Shown: piece by piece, positions 1 to 8,559 of the stretch
How positions within the stretch are numbered: position 1 is the stretch's first letter
Layout of the letters: every line of letters begins with the position of its first letter
Source of the DNA: an uncultured Alphaproteobacteria bacterium
Lineage (GTDB): Bacteria; Pseudomonadota; Alphaproteobacteria; RF32; CAG-239
Assembly: GCA_934270475.1 (NCBI GenBank)
Contig: CAKQPS010000001.1
Span: 62,001 to 126,000 of the forward strand
Direction of reading: 5' to 3'
DNA: 64,000 nt
Translations under genes and position numbers: made by a program
The notes under the pieces: generated by a model
Seen by the model: only the letters and a program-made list of their open reading frames with translations
The model's database searches: none
Told to the model about the DNA's origin: nothing

Positions 1-137
1 GGGTAGCATTGATTGAAACAGTTGGTCGCAATCCGCAAGTTAAAAAAGACGTTACATTGTTCGGCTTTATCGGTATGGGTTCTATTGAAGCTATTGCTTT
101 GTACATTTTGGTTATTGCCATTCTGATGATTATATAA
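1..137 (+). CDS. atpE: ATP synthase F0 subunit c (3' part)
   Basis: C-terminal 44 residues of the proteolipid ring subunit of F-type ATP synthase; the gene starts before the window (reading frame begins at base 3). Visible are the polar loop RNPQ and the second membrane helix with GSIEAIALY, whose Glu is the carboxylate that carries protons. The c ring turns in the inner membrane and drives F1. It is followed at once by b' and b, the alphaproteobacterial F0 gene order, so this is the end of an atpB-E-F'-F type operon. The identification is firm although only the end is present. Confidence 0.95.
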   Translation, partial: VALIETVGRNPQVKKDVTLFGFIGMGSIEAIALYILVIAILMII

Positions 138-174
138 TAGCAGCCGCTCAATAATTTTTTTGAGAGGGAGCAAA

Positions 175-657
175 ATGCCTCAATTAGACTTATCTACATT
201 TGCCTCGCAGGCTTTTTGGATGGTTATCAGTTTTAGTTTGCTTTGGTTTTTGATGGCAATGTTCATTACGCCGAAAATAACTGATGTTTTAGAACAGCGC
301 AAACGCAAGATTGACGACTATATCATTAAAGCCGAAAAATTAAACCAACAGGCTAAAACTTCGTTGGAAAAATATGAGCAGGCTTTGAATGACGCTAAAG
401 CAAAAGCTGCGGCAGATATTGCGGCGTGCCAAAAAGAATCAGCGGCTTATTTGGCGGCTGAACAAAAATTGCTGAATGAACGTCTCAACAAGCAAATTGC
501 CGAAAGCGAATTTAAATTGGCGACAGAAAAAAAGGAAACTTTGCAGCAAATTGAGCAACTGTCACAAAATTTGGCTTTTGACATTGTGCAAAAACTGGGA
601 TTTTTGCATATCAGCAAAGAAGACGTGCAAAAAGCAGCTCACAAAGGAAATGACTGA
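175..657 (+). CDS. atpF2: ATP synthase F0 subunit b'
   Basis: Second stalk subunit of F-type ATP synthase, which pairs with subunit b as the peripheral stator. The start MPQLDLSTFASQAFWMV is the usual b' beginning: a short lead, one membrane helix at about residues 12-32, then a long charged coiled coil rich in Lys, Glu and Ala. I chose the ATG at 175 (160 aa) because GAGAGGGAG lies just upstream; the frame is open five codons further to a TTG at 160. The stop overlaps the atpF start (TGATG). Duplicated b genes are typical of alphaproteobacteria and phototrophs. Confidence 0.93.
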   Translation: MPQLDLSTFASQAFWMVISFSLLWFLMAMFITPKITDVLEQRKRKIDDYIIKAEKLNQQAKTSLEKYEQALNDAKAKAAADIAACQKESAAYLAAEQKLLNERLNKQIAESEFKLATEKKETLQQIEQLSQNLAFDIVQKLGFLHISKEDVQKAAHKGND

Positions 658-1313
658 TGGCAGAAGAACTTATATATAATTCAGCAAATGATGAGACTGT
701 CAACGCTATTCCCAACGGCAATGATTTGATTGACGCAACCCAAAACGCTATTATTGACGCAGCGGAAAATGTGTCGGAAGTATTTGATAAAGCAAATCCT
801 GATGTTGCTCAGCAAATTGCCGATGTTCCGTTTTATGCCGATGTGGAATTTTGGGTCGGCATGGCGTTTATTCTTTCAGTGCTGGTTTTGGCTAAGCCAG
901 CTTGCCGATTTTTAAAAAAGGCAATGCACGGCAAAATTGACTCGGTAAAACAACAAATTTCCGATGCTGAAAAATTACGCGATGATGCCCAAGAGCTTTT
1001 GGCTCAATATGAACGCAAATTTGCAACAACAGAAACTGAGGTGGCGGAAATTTTAAAACAAGCCGAGAAGAATATTGCTAATCAAAAGAAAAATGATTTA
1101 GCTGCTTTGAAGGAAAACACCGCAGTAAAAGAAAAAGAAATAAAACGCCGCATTGCCACTTCTACTGAAAATGCTATGGCGGAAATAAATCAGTCGGTAG
1201 CACATTCTGCAGTTGGTTTGGCGCAAAAAGCAATAAAAGAATACATCAACAAAGCAGATAAAAGCTCATTGATTGACAATGCTCTTGCTGGTTTGGATAA
1301 GTTTGTAAAATAA
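657..1313 (+). CDS. atpF: ATP synthase F0 subunit b
   Basis: Peripheral-stalk subunit b, 218 aa. One hydrophobic helix (FWVGMAFILSVLVLA, about residues 65-80) is followed by a long coiled coil that would reach F1. The family is usually about 160 aa; here an acidic, Asn/Asp-rich segment of roughly 60 residues precedes the membrane helix, so the N terminus is unusually long. It overlaps the b' stop by one base, implying coupled translation. It is last in the F0 operon and is followed by a strong terminator hairpin. Confidence 0.92.
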   Translation: MAEELIYNSANDETVNAIPNGNDLIDATQNAIIDAAENVSEVFDKANPDVAQQIADVPFYADVEFWVGMAFILSVLVLAKPACRFLKKAMHGKIDSVKQQISDAEKLRDDAQELLAQYERKFATTETEVAEILKQAEKNIANQKKNDLAALKENTAVKEKEIKRRIATSTENAMAEINQSVAHSAVGLAQKAIKEYINKADKSSLIDNALAGLDKFVK

Positions 1314-1331
1314 GTCTTATAACCTTTCCCT

Positions 1332-1371
1332 AAAAATCCTAAGAATTGCTGCAGCGCTTTTTAGGATTTTT
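1332..1371 (+). terminator. Terminator after the F0 operon
   Basis: Perfect 11-bp stem AAAAATCCTAA / TTAGGATTTTT with an 18-nt loop, ending in a T-rich run, 18 bp after the atpF stop. Confidence 0.8.
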
Positions 1372-1403
1372 ATTTAAATCTATACATTTATATCAATGAA
1401 ATT

Positions 1404-1516
1404 CCACCAGCTTACACAGGTGGTGTCATTTTAGGATTGTCTACATCCACCTGCTCACGCAGGTAGTGTTATATCCGAATCATAAAGAAAACTCCATCTG
1501 CTTAAAACAGACGGAG
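1404..1516. repeat. Three related short palindromes
   Basis: Three imperfect hairpins of similar size and sequence sit 43-46 bp apart: 1404-1423 (CCACCAGCTTACACAGGTGG), 1447-1466 (CCACCTGCTCACGCAGGTAG) and about 1493-1516 (CCATCTG...CAGACGG). They share a CCAyCtGCTyA left arm and a complementary right arm. The third doubles as the fba terminator. They resemble REP-type extragenic palindromes between convergent genes. Confidence 0.5.
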
Positions 1517-1518
1517 TT
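1482..1518 (-). terminator. Terminator of fba
   Basis: On the minus strand a stem AACTCCGTCTG / CAGATGGAGTT (one mismatch, 7-nt loop) is followed by TTCTTTAT; it lies 25 bp after the fba stop. Confidence 0.65.
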
Positions 1519-1542
1519 CTCAAAATTAAAGCCGAAAAGCTA

Positions 1543-2592
1543 TTATAATTCGCCGGCAGCGTATCTTTGTGCCATATCAGACAATTTGATAGCTTTAATT
1601 TGATCAGCGTGACCAGCTGCGCCAAAGGCAATATAACGAGCTTCGCAAACTTTCTGCATTTCTTCAATGGCAGGTTTCAAATATTTACGAGGGTCAAACT
1701 CCTTCGGATTTTCCATAAAGAAACGACGGATAGCACCGGTGATAGCCATACGGGAATCGGTATCTACGTTAACTTTGCGAACGCCGGATTTAATACCGCG
1801 GACAATTTCTTCTACAGGAACGCCGTAGGTTTGAGGAATAGCACCGCCGTAAGCGTTGATTAAATCTTGCAATTCTTGCGGAACAGAAGAAGAACCGTGC
1901 ATTACCAAGTGGGTGTTAGGCAATTTGGCATGGATTTTTTCAATTACATCAATAGCCAAAATGTCGCCGTCCGGTTTACGAGTGAATTTGTAAGCGCCGT
2001 GAGAAGTACCAACAGCCACAGCCAAAGCGTCCAAATGAGTCAAAGCCACAAATTCAGCAGCTTCATCAGGATCGGTTACCAAGCGTTTTCTATCTAATTT
2101 ACCTTCAGCTCCGTGACCGTCTTCTTTGTCAGCTTTACCGGTTTCCAAAGAACCAATAACACCCAGCTCGCCTTCAACAGAAGCGCCGACAGCGTGAGCA
2201 CGAGCTACAACTTCTTGAGTTACGCGAACGTTATATTCAAATGAAGCCGGAGTTTTGCCGTCAGCTTCCAAAGAACCGTCCATCATTACAGAGCTGTAAC
2301 CGTTAACAATAGCAGATTGGCAAATATTTACCGAAGCGCCGTGATCTTGGTGCAAGCAAATCGGCAATTCAGGAAACATCTCGATACCAGCCATAACCAT
2401 ATGACGCATCATTGGGTCGCCGGCAAATTTACGAGCACCGGTAGAGGTTTGCAAAATAACCGGAGCGTTTACTTTTTTAGCAGCTTGCAATACAGCTAAA
2501 ATTTGTTCCATATCGTTTACGTTGAAAGCCGGAACACCATATCCGTGTTCTGCCGCATGGTCAAGGATTTGACGCATAGATACTAAAGGCAT
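1543..2592 (-). CDS. fba: Fructose-bisphosphate aldolase, class II
   Basis: Zinc-dependent aldolase that reversibly cleaves fructose 1,6-bisphosphate to dihydroxyacetone phosphate and glyceraldehyde 3-phosphate in glycolysis/gluconeogenesis (cytosol). The 349-aa length and the motifs LHQDHG (zinc ligand and catalytic Asp region), VEGELG, AVGTSHGAYK, MHGSSSVP and KVNVDTD match the Calvin-cycle subtype of class II (CbbA/FbaA). The start MPLVSMRQ is usual and is preceded by TAAGGAG. It stands alone, with its own terminator; no other glycolysis gene is adjacent. Confidence 0.96.
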   Translation of the reverse strand: MPLVSMRQILDHAAEHGYGVPAFNVNDMEQILAVLQAAKKVNAPVILQTSTGARKFAGDPMMRHMVMAGIEMFPELPICLHQDHGASVNICQSAIVNGYSSVMMDGSLEADGKTPASFEYNVRVTQEVVARAHAVGASVEGELGVIGSLETGKADKEDGHGAEGKLDRKRLVTDPDEAAEFVALTHLDALAVAVGTSHGAYKFTRKPDGDILAIDVIEKIHAKLPNTHLVMHGSSSVPQELQDLINAYGGAIPQTYGVPVEEIVRGIKSGVRKVNVDTDSRMAITGAIRRFFMENPKEFDPRKYLKPAIEEMQKVCEARYIAFGAAGHADQIKAIKLSDMAQRYAAGEL

Positions 2593-2631
2593 TTTTTTCT
2601 CCTTAAAAAGTTAAGTTTTATAACTGCCTAA

Positions 2632-2659
2632 AATATATGCAATTTCTATTTTTTTGCAA
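2632..2659 (-). promoter_or_regulatory. Possible fba promoter
   Basis: On the minus strand TTGCAA (2659-2654), a 16-bp spacer and TATATT (2637-2632) resemble a sigma-70 promoter, about 40 bp before the fba start. In such AT-rich DNA this could be chance. Confidence 0.35.
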
Positions 2660-2802
2660 GCATTTTGTTTGTCTTTATTCGGCTTTTTTAGTTAGCACTT
2701 TCTTAAAAAAAATAAGATAAACAAATAAATATTGCAATTTATGCTAAATAAGCGCATCATATATGCAGAAGTGTCTTTTTAATCAGTCAGAGGAAAACTT
2801 AT

Positions 2803-3537
2803 ATGAAAAAACAAAGTGAAATTGAAAAATTTTCTGAAAATATTAAAAAGTTAATCAACTATTTTAAAAGCGAAGAATTATCAGATGAGAAATTTAATGA
2901 GCTCCTCGTACGCAGAAATAAAATAAATTTAAGCAGCATTGAGCAACTTTTAAACAAATTGGAAACAACAAATAATCCGGAGACTAAAGATTTAATTAAA
3001 CTAAGTCGCTTAGATAGAAAAGCCGAATATTATAAAGATATTTTGGATAATCCGAAGATGTTTCAGCAAAAAAAACGCTTCCGCGATTTTTCACACAAAA
3101 TTGCCGTATTGAAAAACTCTTTTAAAAGAAAACACCCCTATATTTATAAAATTGCTGCCGTGGTCGCTAAAACTGTTTCTTTTACGGTCGGCGCCATAGG
3201 TTCTATGTTTATGGCTGGCGCATCTCCGGAAATTGCCTCGGCTCAAACCGGTAGAAGCGGAGCAGAAAATGCTTATGAAGCTGAAAGAATCAAACTCAAG
3301 TACAAGCTGGATAGAAAAGGGAACAGCCGTTCCGAAGCATCAGAACCATCGGAAAAAAATTCATCTTTGAAAGAAATATTGTCGCAAGACAGTGCAAATC
3401 ATCATAGCTTAAATCGTATCAAAACTAAATTAAATAGCAAACCACTACAGGAAGACGTCCAGAAGCCGCAAATCAGCGAAAAAACAAAAAATCCGACGCA
3501 GAATACTCATATTTCAAGAGGTACACGAGAGATATAG
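2803..3537 (+). CDS. Hypothetical protein
   Basis: Unrecognised 244-aa basic protein. Residues 1-105 look helical and charged. A hydrophobic Ala/Gly stretch (YKIAAVVAKTVSFTVGAIGS, about 110-137) ends in SPEIASAQTG, which looks like a membrane segment or a misplaced signal-type cleavage region; the rest is a Ser/Lys-rich, probably disordered tail. The ATG has GAGGAAAA upstream. It is a single gene facing the ABC transporter, with a shared hairpin between them. The internal hydrophobic stretch could make it a type II-anchored or exported protein; no function is inferred. Confidence 0.7.
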   Translation: MKKQSEIEKFSENIKKLINYFKSEELSDEKFNELLVRRNKINLSSIEQLLNKLETTNNPETKDLIKLSRLDRKAEYYKDILDNPKMFQQKKRFRDFSHKIAVLKNSFKRKHPYIYKIAAVVAKTVSFTVGAIGSMFMAGASPEIASAQTGRSGAENAYEAERIKLKYKLDRKGNSRSEASEPSEKNSSLKEILSQDSANHHSLNRIKTKLNSKPLQEDVQKPQISEKTKNPTQNTHISRGTREI

Positions 3538-3542
3538 TTATT

Positions 3543-3577
3543 AAACGCCCGGTATACTTAATTTTTATCAGGCGTTT
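3543..3577. terminator. Hairpin between convergent genes
   Basis: AAACGCC / GGCGTTT stem with a 21-nt loop followed by TGTTCTATTT. It lies 5 bp after the hypothetical gene and 4 bp before the ABC transporter stop, so it may serve both directions. Confidence 0.6.
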
Positions 3578-3580
3578 GTT

Positions 3581-5317
3581 CTATTTATCAAAATTTTGCA
3601 GGCAATAAAATTTGTAATATGCTCCTTTGCGGGCTAAAAGGTCATCATGCGAACCCTGTTCCACAATTTTACCTTTATCCATAACCACCAATGAATCCAT
3701 TTCTTTCAAAGTGGAAAGACGATGAGCGATAGCGATAACCGTTTTGCCTTTCATCAATTTTTTGAGCGATTGCTGAATATAGTTTTCGCTTTGGCTGTCC
3801 AGCGCCGATGTTGCCTCGTCCAAAATCAGAATCGGGGCATTTTTCAGAATAGCACGGGCAATCGCTATGCGCTGGCGTTCGCCTCCCGAAAGCAGTACAC
3901 CGCGCTCACCGACTTTGCTGTCATAACCTTCCGGCAGCTGCTTTATAAACTCATCAGCAAATGCTTGTTTTGCGGCAGCTTCCACTTCCGCATCGGTTGC
4001 GTCTAAACGCCCATAGCGGATATTTTCGCGAATCGTGCGATTAAACAAGGTGGTGTCTTGCGGAATCACGGCTATCTGCGCCCGCAGGCTCTCTTGGCGG
4101 ACTTTGGCAATATCTTCGCCACCAACCGTAATTTTTCCGCCGCAAACATCAAAATAGCGCACCAGCAGTTTAATCAATGTGGATTTACCGCTGCCGGAAT
4201 GTCCTACTAATCCAACTTTTTGCCCTGATTTTATCTTCAGCGAAAACTTGTTGAATAAATTTTCCTTCTGCGGATAGCAAAAATCTATGTTGGCAAAACT
4301 GATAGAGCGATTGCGCATTTTGATATTATGAGCGTCCGGCGCGTCTTGCACCAAACAAGGCTGAAAAATCAAATTCAACCCGTCTTTAACCTGCCCGTAA
4401 GACTGGGAAAATTCACTGACAAAAAAGCCGATATTGATAACATCAAACATTACACCGTTCAGCAATGACGTTGCCATCACCACATCGGCAAAGCCGATTT
4501 TTTGCAGATACCAATAATAAAAAACCGCCAAGCACGAGGCCATATAGGTTAAAGCAAAACATAATTTTCCTTCAAAATCAAACCACGCGTCCTTTGTACG
4601 TTCGGCTTGTTCGGCTTTGACCGCAGTTTTCAGCACCTTATAAAAATGCTTTTTTTCGTACAGATAATTGGCAAAACTCTTAACCAAATCCGAATTGGTA
4701 ACCGTATCAATAAAAACGCCGTCTGTTTCTGCTCCAAATCTGGCTCTCTTTTCGGAAAATGAGCCTATTCTTTTGCGAATATAGATCATAAGCAGCATGA
4801 AAATCATATTCAATAAAAAGATTATCAACCCTAATTTCAAATTAGAGTAACATATCAAAAACATAGTAACAAACAGTCCGCCTACAGGGCGTATAACGCC
4901 AAACACTATTTGTCCATAGATGTCTTTAATTCCGGAAACGATATTTTTGGTTTTTGACGCAATTTTACCGGTCATTTCTTCATTAAAAAAACGAATTGAA
5001 TGATGGTGAACCACAACAAAAATATCTTTATAAACCAGACTGCAAAAATATGGCATAAACTTTCCGGCCGTGTAGCGCCAAATATACAAAGCAAGCCCTT
5101 CTAACACCAACATTGCCGCCAGCAATCCGATAAACAGCAAAATCTGCGTTAAAACGGCGTTATTGTCAGCGTATTTCGGCAAATAGCCTATAACCTGCGA
5201 CATTGCATAAATTTGTCCGCGTTCGGCAATAATACGGACAATAAGCGCCACCAAAATAATCGACGCCATTAATTTTGTTTTGCGTAAATAATTGAATATA
5301 AAGCCAAATACGCTCAT
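3581..5317 (-). CDS. ABC exporter, fused membrane and ATPase domains
   Basis: 578-aa half-transporter of the MsbA/LmrA type: an N-terminal six-helix membrane domain (about 15-300) then a nucleotide-binding domain with Walker A GHSGSGKST, Q-loop PQDTTLF, signature LSGGERQR, Walker B ILILDEATSALD and the H-loop His in AIAHRLS. All ATPase residues are present. It should work as a homodimer that exports a lipid, peptide or drug; the substrate cannot be told. Its start overlaps the upstream gene's stop (ATGA), making it last in the operon ParA-like, J-domain, tgt, LOG, ABC. Confidence 0.9.
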   Translation of the reverse strand: MSVFGFIFNYLRKTKLMASIILVALIVRIIAERGQIYAMSQVIGYLPKYADNNAVLTQILLFIGLLAAMLVLEGLALYIWRYTAGKFMPYFCSLVYKDIFVVVHHHSIRFFNEEMTGKIASKTKNIVSGIKDIYGQIVFGVIRPVGGLFVTMFLICYSNLKLGLIIFLLNMIFMLLMIYIRKRIGSFSEKRARFGAETDGVFIDTVTNSDLVKSFANYLYEKKHFYKVLKTAVKAEQAERTKDAWFDFEGKLCFALTYMASCLAVFYYWYLQKIGFADVVMATSLLNGVMFDVINIGFFVSEFSQSYGQVKDGLNLIFQPCLVQDAPDAHNIKMRNRSISFANIDFCYPQKENLFNKFSLKIKSGQKVGLVGHSGSGKSTLIKLLVRYFDVCGGKITVGGEDIAKVRQESLRAQIAVIPQDTTLFNRTIRENIRYGRLDATDAEVEAAAKQAFADEFIKQLPEGYDSKVGERGVLLSGGERQRIAIARAILKNAPILILDEATSALDSQSENYIQQSLKKLMKGKTVIAIAHRLSTLKEMDSLVVMDKGKIVEQGSHDDLLARKGAYYKFYCLQNFDK

Positions 5318-6264
5318 TCCAGTTCCTTACGGCGTTTCTTTAGCTTTGTAAGTTTTTCACTGACATTACCGGTATCACGTCCGGTTTTAGCCAAGCGGTC
5401 ATACATACGGCTGATTTCTTTTTCCAAATAAGCGGTTTCTATTTCATTACGCAAAACGGTCCGTTCCTGATAAGTACCAGATGTGTTGATTTGATGCATT
5501 TTTTCAATACAATCTTCCACTTCTAGATTATAGCTCAGTTTCTGTTTAATAAAATACGGCAATTCATAAACCAGCTGACGCGCATTGGCATAAGCTTCCT
5601 GCCCGTCCGCACACTTGATGTAGCGCTTTTTCAAAAGGCGGAAAGCAATTTCCAGCTCCTCATTATTATCCACCACAATAAACGGCACCGGATTGGCGAA
5701 TCCCTCTTGAGCAATGTATTTCAAAAACTCCAGCAAGTGATGGAAAAAGCCGTTAATGTTATATATGATAAACGGCTTCATCGGCAGCATACCGTCCTGC
5801 ATTGCCACGCAGTCATAAGCAAGCTCGTCCAAAGTACCAACTCCCCCTGGGGCAAAAACCACAAAGTCGGACTCTAAAAGCTTTTGCTTGCGCTCTTCCA
5901 AGGTTTTGGCAACCACAATATCCATTTTGTTAATAAGCTCATCGTCATTCGGATATAAATCAAAATATTTTTTGGTCGTAATGCCCTGAATCGGCGAACC
6001 TTCCAGCTTACATTGGCGCTTGTTCCAGCCGTCCAGCACGCCTTTGGCAACTGCGCCCATAATACCGCTGTTAGACAAGCCAAAATCCAGCTTAAACTCC
6101 ATTTTGACTATTTTTTTACCCAAATTATACGCCTCTTGCGCATAAGCCGTATCATTACCAGAACGAGAGCCGCCGGCAACAAACACTCGGATACCCTCTT
6201 CTTTGTTGGCCTCCTTAAAACTTTGGATTACTTTTTCTTCAACATTACAGGTTTGTTCTTCCAT
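5314..6264 (-). CDS. LOG-family nucleotide 5'-monophosphate phosphoribohydrolase
   Basis: 316 aa with a Rossmann-like LOG (lysine decarboxylase-like) domain: GGSRSGND near the N terminus and the hallmark PGGVGTLDE (PGGxGTxxE) that binds and cleaves nucleoside monophosphates. Family members release a base from AMP, cytokinin ribotides or other NMPs. The last 90 residues form a charged coiled-coil extension (CIEKMHQINTSG onwards) beyond the usual domain end. Three bases separate it from tgt and it overlaps the ABC gene by four, so it is co-transcribed. The precise substrate is unknown. Confidence 0.82.
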   Translation of the reverse strand: MEEQTCNVEEKVIQSFKEANKEEGIRVFVAGGSRSGNDTAYAQEAYNLGKKIVKMEFKLDFGLSNSGIMGAVAKGVLDGWNKRQCKLEGSPIQGITTKKYFDLYPNDDELINKMDIVVAKTLEERKQKLLESDFVVFAPGGVGTLDELAYDCVAMQDGMLPMKPFIIYNINGFFHHLLEFLKYIAQEGFANPVPFIVVDNNEELEIAFRLLKKRYIKCADGQEAYANARQLVYELPYFIKQKLSYNLEVEDCIEKMHQINTSGTYQERTVLRNEIETAYLEKEISRMYDRLAKTGRDTGNVSEKLTKLKKRRKELE

Positions 6265-6267
6265 ATT

Positions 6268-7392
6268 TTACAGCTCCTCTATATCACCTTTTGCCTGATT
6301 AGCGTAAAATTCGGCGGCAAATTCTGAAAGTGTGTCATTTTTAATGGCAGCACGCAATCCCTGCATCAAACGTTCATAGTAGCGAATGTTATGCCATGTA
6401 AGCAGCATAATTCCCAAAACTTCATTGCATTTTTGCAAATGGTGGATATAGGCGCGGCTGTAATGCGTGCACAACGGGCAGTCGCAGCCTTCCTCTAGCG
6501 GGCGGGGATCTTCGCGGTGGCGGGCGTTACGGATATTTATCGGTCCGTATTTGGTAAATGCCTGCGCCGTGCGTCCGGAGCGGGTCGGCATAACGCAGTC
6601 AAACATATCAACGCCGCGCAAAACCGCACCGACAATATCGTCAGGGCGTCCTACACCCATTAGATAACGCGGCTTATCTTCCGGCAGCATATTGGGAGCA
6701 TAATCCAAAACCTCAAACATTTTTTCCTGCCCCTCGCCGATTGCCAATCCGCCGATAGCGTAGCCGTCAAAACCGATTTCACGCAAGGCTTTTGCAGATT
6801 CTTCCCGCAAATCTTTATAGACATTGCCCTGTTGAATGCCAAAAATACCATACCCTTCACGGTCAACAAATGCTTCTTTGCTGCGTTTTGCCCAACGCAT
6901 AGACATCCGCATAGACTTGGCGCAGGTTTCATAGGTTGAAGGATATGGCGTACATTCATCCAAGCACATGGTAATATTCGAATCCAATTTATGTTGAATT
7001 TTCATGGACTCTTCCGGACTTAAAAAGAACTTTTTGCCGTCAACATGCGAACGGAAAGTTACACCTTCTTCTGTTAATTTGCGCAGACCGCTCAGACTCA
7101 TAACCTGAAAACCGCCGGAATCGGTCAAAATCGGCTTATTCCAATTCATAAATTTGTGCAGTCCGCCCATTTTTTCAACTAAATCTGCCCCCGGACGCAG
7201 CATTAAATGATAGGTATTGCCCAATAAAATTTCCGCGCCCGTTGCCGCAACGCTTTCCGACATCATGGCTTTAACCGTACCGCAGGTTCCCACCGGCATA
7301 AACGCAGGCGTATTTACCACGCCGTGTTTGGTGATTAAGCGTCCTAAACGGCTTTTGCCGACTTTTTTATCAATTTCGAATTTCAGTCCCAT
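6268..7392 (-). CDS. tgt: tRNA-guanine transglycosylase
   Basis: Exchanges G34 for a queuine precursor in GUN-anticodon tRNAs (Asp, Asn, His, Tyr). 374 aa, the normal bacterial size. Motifs: ILTDSGGFQV (substrate-binding Asp), GGLAIGEGQE, the active-site Asp in VDMFDCVMPTRSGR, and the zinc site CDCPLC plus a following Cys/His in YIHHLQKCNE. It sits inside an operon with a J-domain protein upstream and a LOG hydrolase downstream; no queA is visible here. Confidence 0.97.
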   Translation of the reverse strand: MGLKFEIDKKVGKSRLGRLITKHGVVNTPAFMPVGTCGTVKAMMSESVAATGAEILLGNTYHLMLRPGADLVEKMGGLHKFMNWNKPILTDSGGFQVMSLSGLRKLTEEGVTFRSHVDGKKFFLSPEESMKIQHKLDSNITMCLDECTPYPSTYETCAKSMRMSMRWAKRSKEAFVDREGYGIFGIQQGNVYKDLREESAKALREIGFDGYAIGGLAIGEGQEKMFEVLDYAPNMLPEDKPRYLMGVGRPDDIVGAVLRGVDMFDCVMPTRSGRTAQAFTKYGPINIRNARHREDPRPLEEGCDCPLCTHYSRAYIHHLQKCNEVLGIMLLTWHNIRYYERLMQGLRAAIKNDTLSEFAAEFYANQAKGDIEEL

Positions 7393-7404
7393 ATCATATT
7401 ACCC

Positions 7405-8559
7405 TTATCTTACGTGTGAACGAGGTGGAATAGGATTGCCCATTCCTTTTTCTAAATTTTTTCTTTTTACATATCCGGCTTCGCCGTTGTCAATGATAAT
7501 TTTGAACCAAACTTTATCCGGAGTATAGCCGACAACCCGCACGGTTTGCCCTTCGACGCCTTCTTTTAAAACATCATAACGGCTGTCCGGTCCGTAATAA
7601 ATTTTTCCGGCTTTTTTAAGATGAAAAATATAGCTGTCGTCGCTTTTATCGCCGTCAACTTTGATTATGCGGCTTTCAATTTGGTCATCTGCCACGCGGA
7701 CGCCGCCGATTTCCATTTCTTTATAATAACTTGTGTTGGAATGATGAGGCAAATTAACCAATCCGATTTTTCCCATTAAGAAAACGGCATAAACAGCTGC
7801 CACCGCGGCTAAAAATACCGGCAGTAATAATTGACGCAGCCTTAATTCCGCCGCCGACCATTTAGGTAAAGCAACGGCTTTTTGAGGGTGATAGTCCAAA
7901 TTATCAATAAATTTCTGCAGCAAAGCATTTTCACGGCTGTTCTGTTTGGTCATCAGCTGCGCCTGCTTGGCATAAATCCATGCCAGCTCCTTGCAGTCGG
8001 CGTTTTCATATGCCGCGGCGTTGTGCACCAGCAATTTTAAGTTATCTTCATCATTTGCCTGCACGGAATTATAATTAAATTTGAGCGCAGCAAGATTTTC
8101 GCGAAAAGCTTTTATTCCCCACCAGCCACGCAGCCAATTTGACGCCGAAGTAGAAAGCACCATATCTTTTGCCTCGGCATAATTGCAGATATCTTTGGTT
8201 TCTTTTTTGTTAAAACCACTGAAAAACGCCGTTATACGCCGCTGTTTCAAAACCCGCAGTGCCGCGTCGTCTTTGCCTTTTTGATTTTTATAGGCATTCA
8301 GCGAATCCATATCAGGAAAATCTTTTTCATTATAAACTATCGACAACAAATCGTATCTCAAGCGCTTTTCCGGAGACTTCAGCACATTATATGCCACGGA
8401 AATTTTTTGGAAAATCTCTACTGCATTGGCATCGTTGTTGTGATCAGGATGCCAATATTTGGCACGGTCGTAATATTGCCGTTTGATTAACGACAATGGA
8501 GCGTCAGGTAAAACTTCCAGCACTTTGTAGTAACCTTTAGCATCAAAATCCGTGCTCAT
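7405..8559 (-). CDS. Membrane-anchored J-domain protein with SH3-like C terminus
   Basis: 384 aa. Residues about 9-70 form a J domain (YYKVLEV, then YWHPDHN with the HPD that stimulates DnaK). The middle is helical. One membrane helix is near 243-265 (LLLPVFLAAVAAVYAVFLM). The C-terminal 60-80 residues (VEGQTVRVVGYTPDKVWFKIIIDNGEAGYVKRKNLE) look like a bacterial SH3 domain. The expected topology is J domain in the cytoplasm and SH3 in the periplasm. Its start overlaps the upstream ParA-like gene by 17 bp, so the two are translationally linked. It may recruit DnaK to a membrane or envelope site; this is inference. Confidence 0.78.
   Translation of the reverse strand: MSTDFDAKGYYKVLEVLPDAPLSLIKRQYYDRAKYWHPDHNNDANAVEIFQKISVAYNVLKSPEKRLRYDLLSIVYNEKDFPDMDSLNAYKNQKGKDDAALRVLKQRRITAFFSGFNKKETKDICNYAEAKDMVLSTSASNWLRGWWGIKAFRENLAALKFNYNSVQANDEDNLKLLVHNAAAYENADCKELAWIYAKQAQLMTKQNSRENALLQKFIDNLDYHPQKAVALPKWSAAELRLRQLLLPVFLAAVAAVYAVFLMGKIGLVNLPHHSNTSYYKEMEIGGVRVADDQIESRIIKVDGDKSDDSYIFHLKKAGKIYYGPDSRYDVLKEGVEGQTVRVVGYTPDKVWFKIIIDNGEAGYVKRKNLEKGMGNPIPPRSHVR

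Noticed and set aside
160..174. TTG start five codons upstream for the b' subunit
   Set aside because: The ATG at 175 has GAGAGGGAG at proper spacing and gives the family's usual N terminus.
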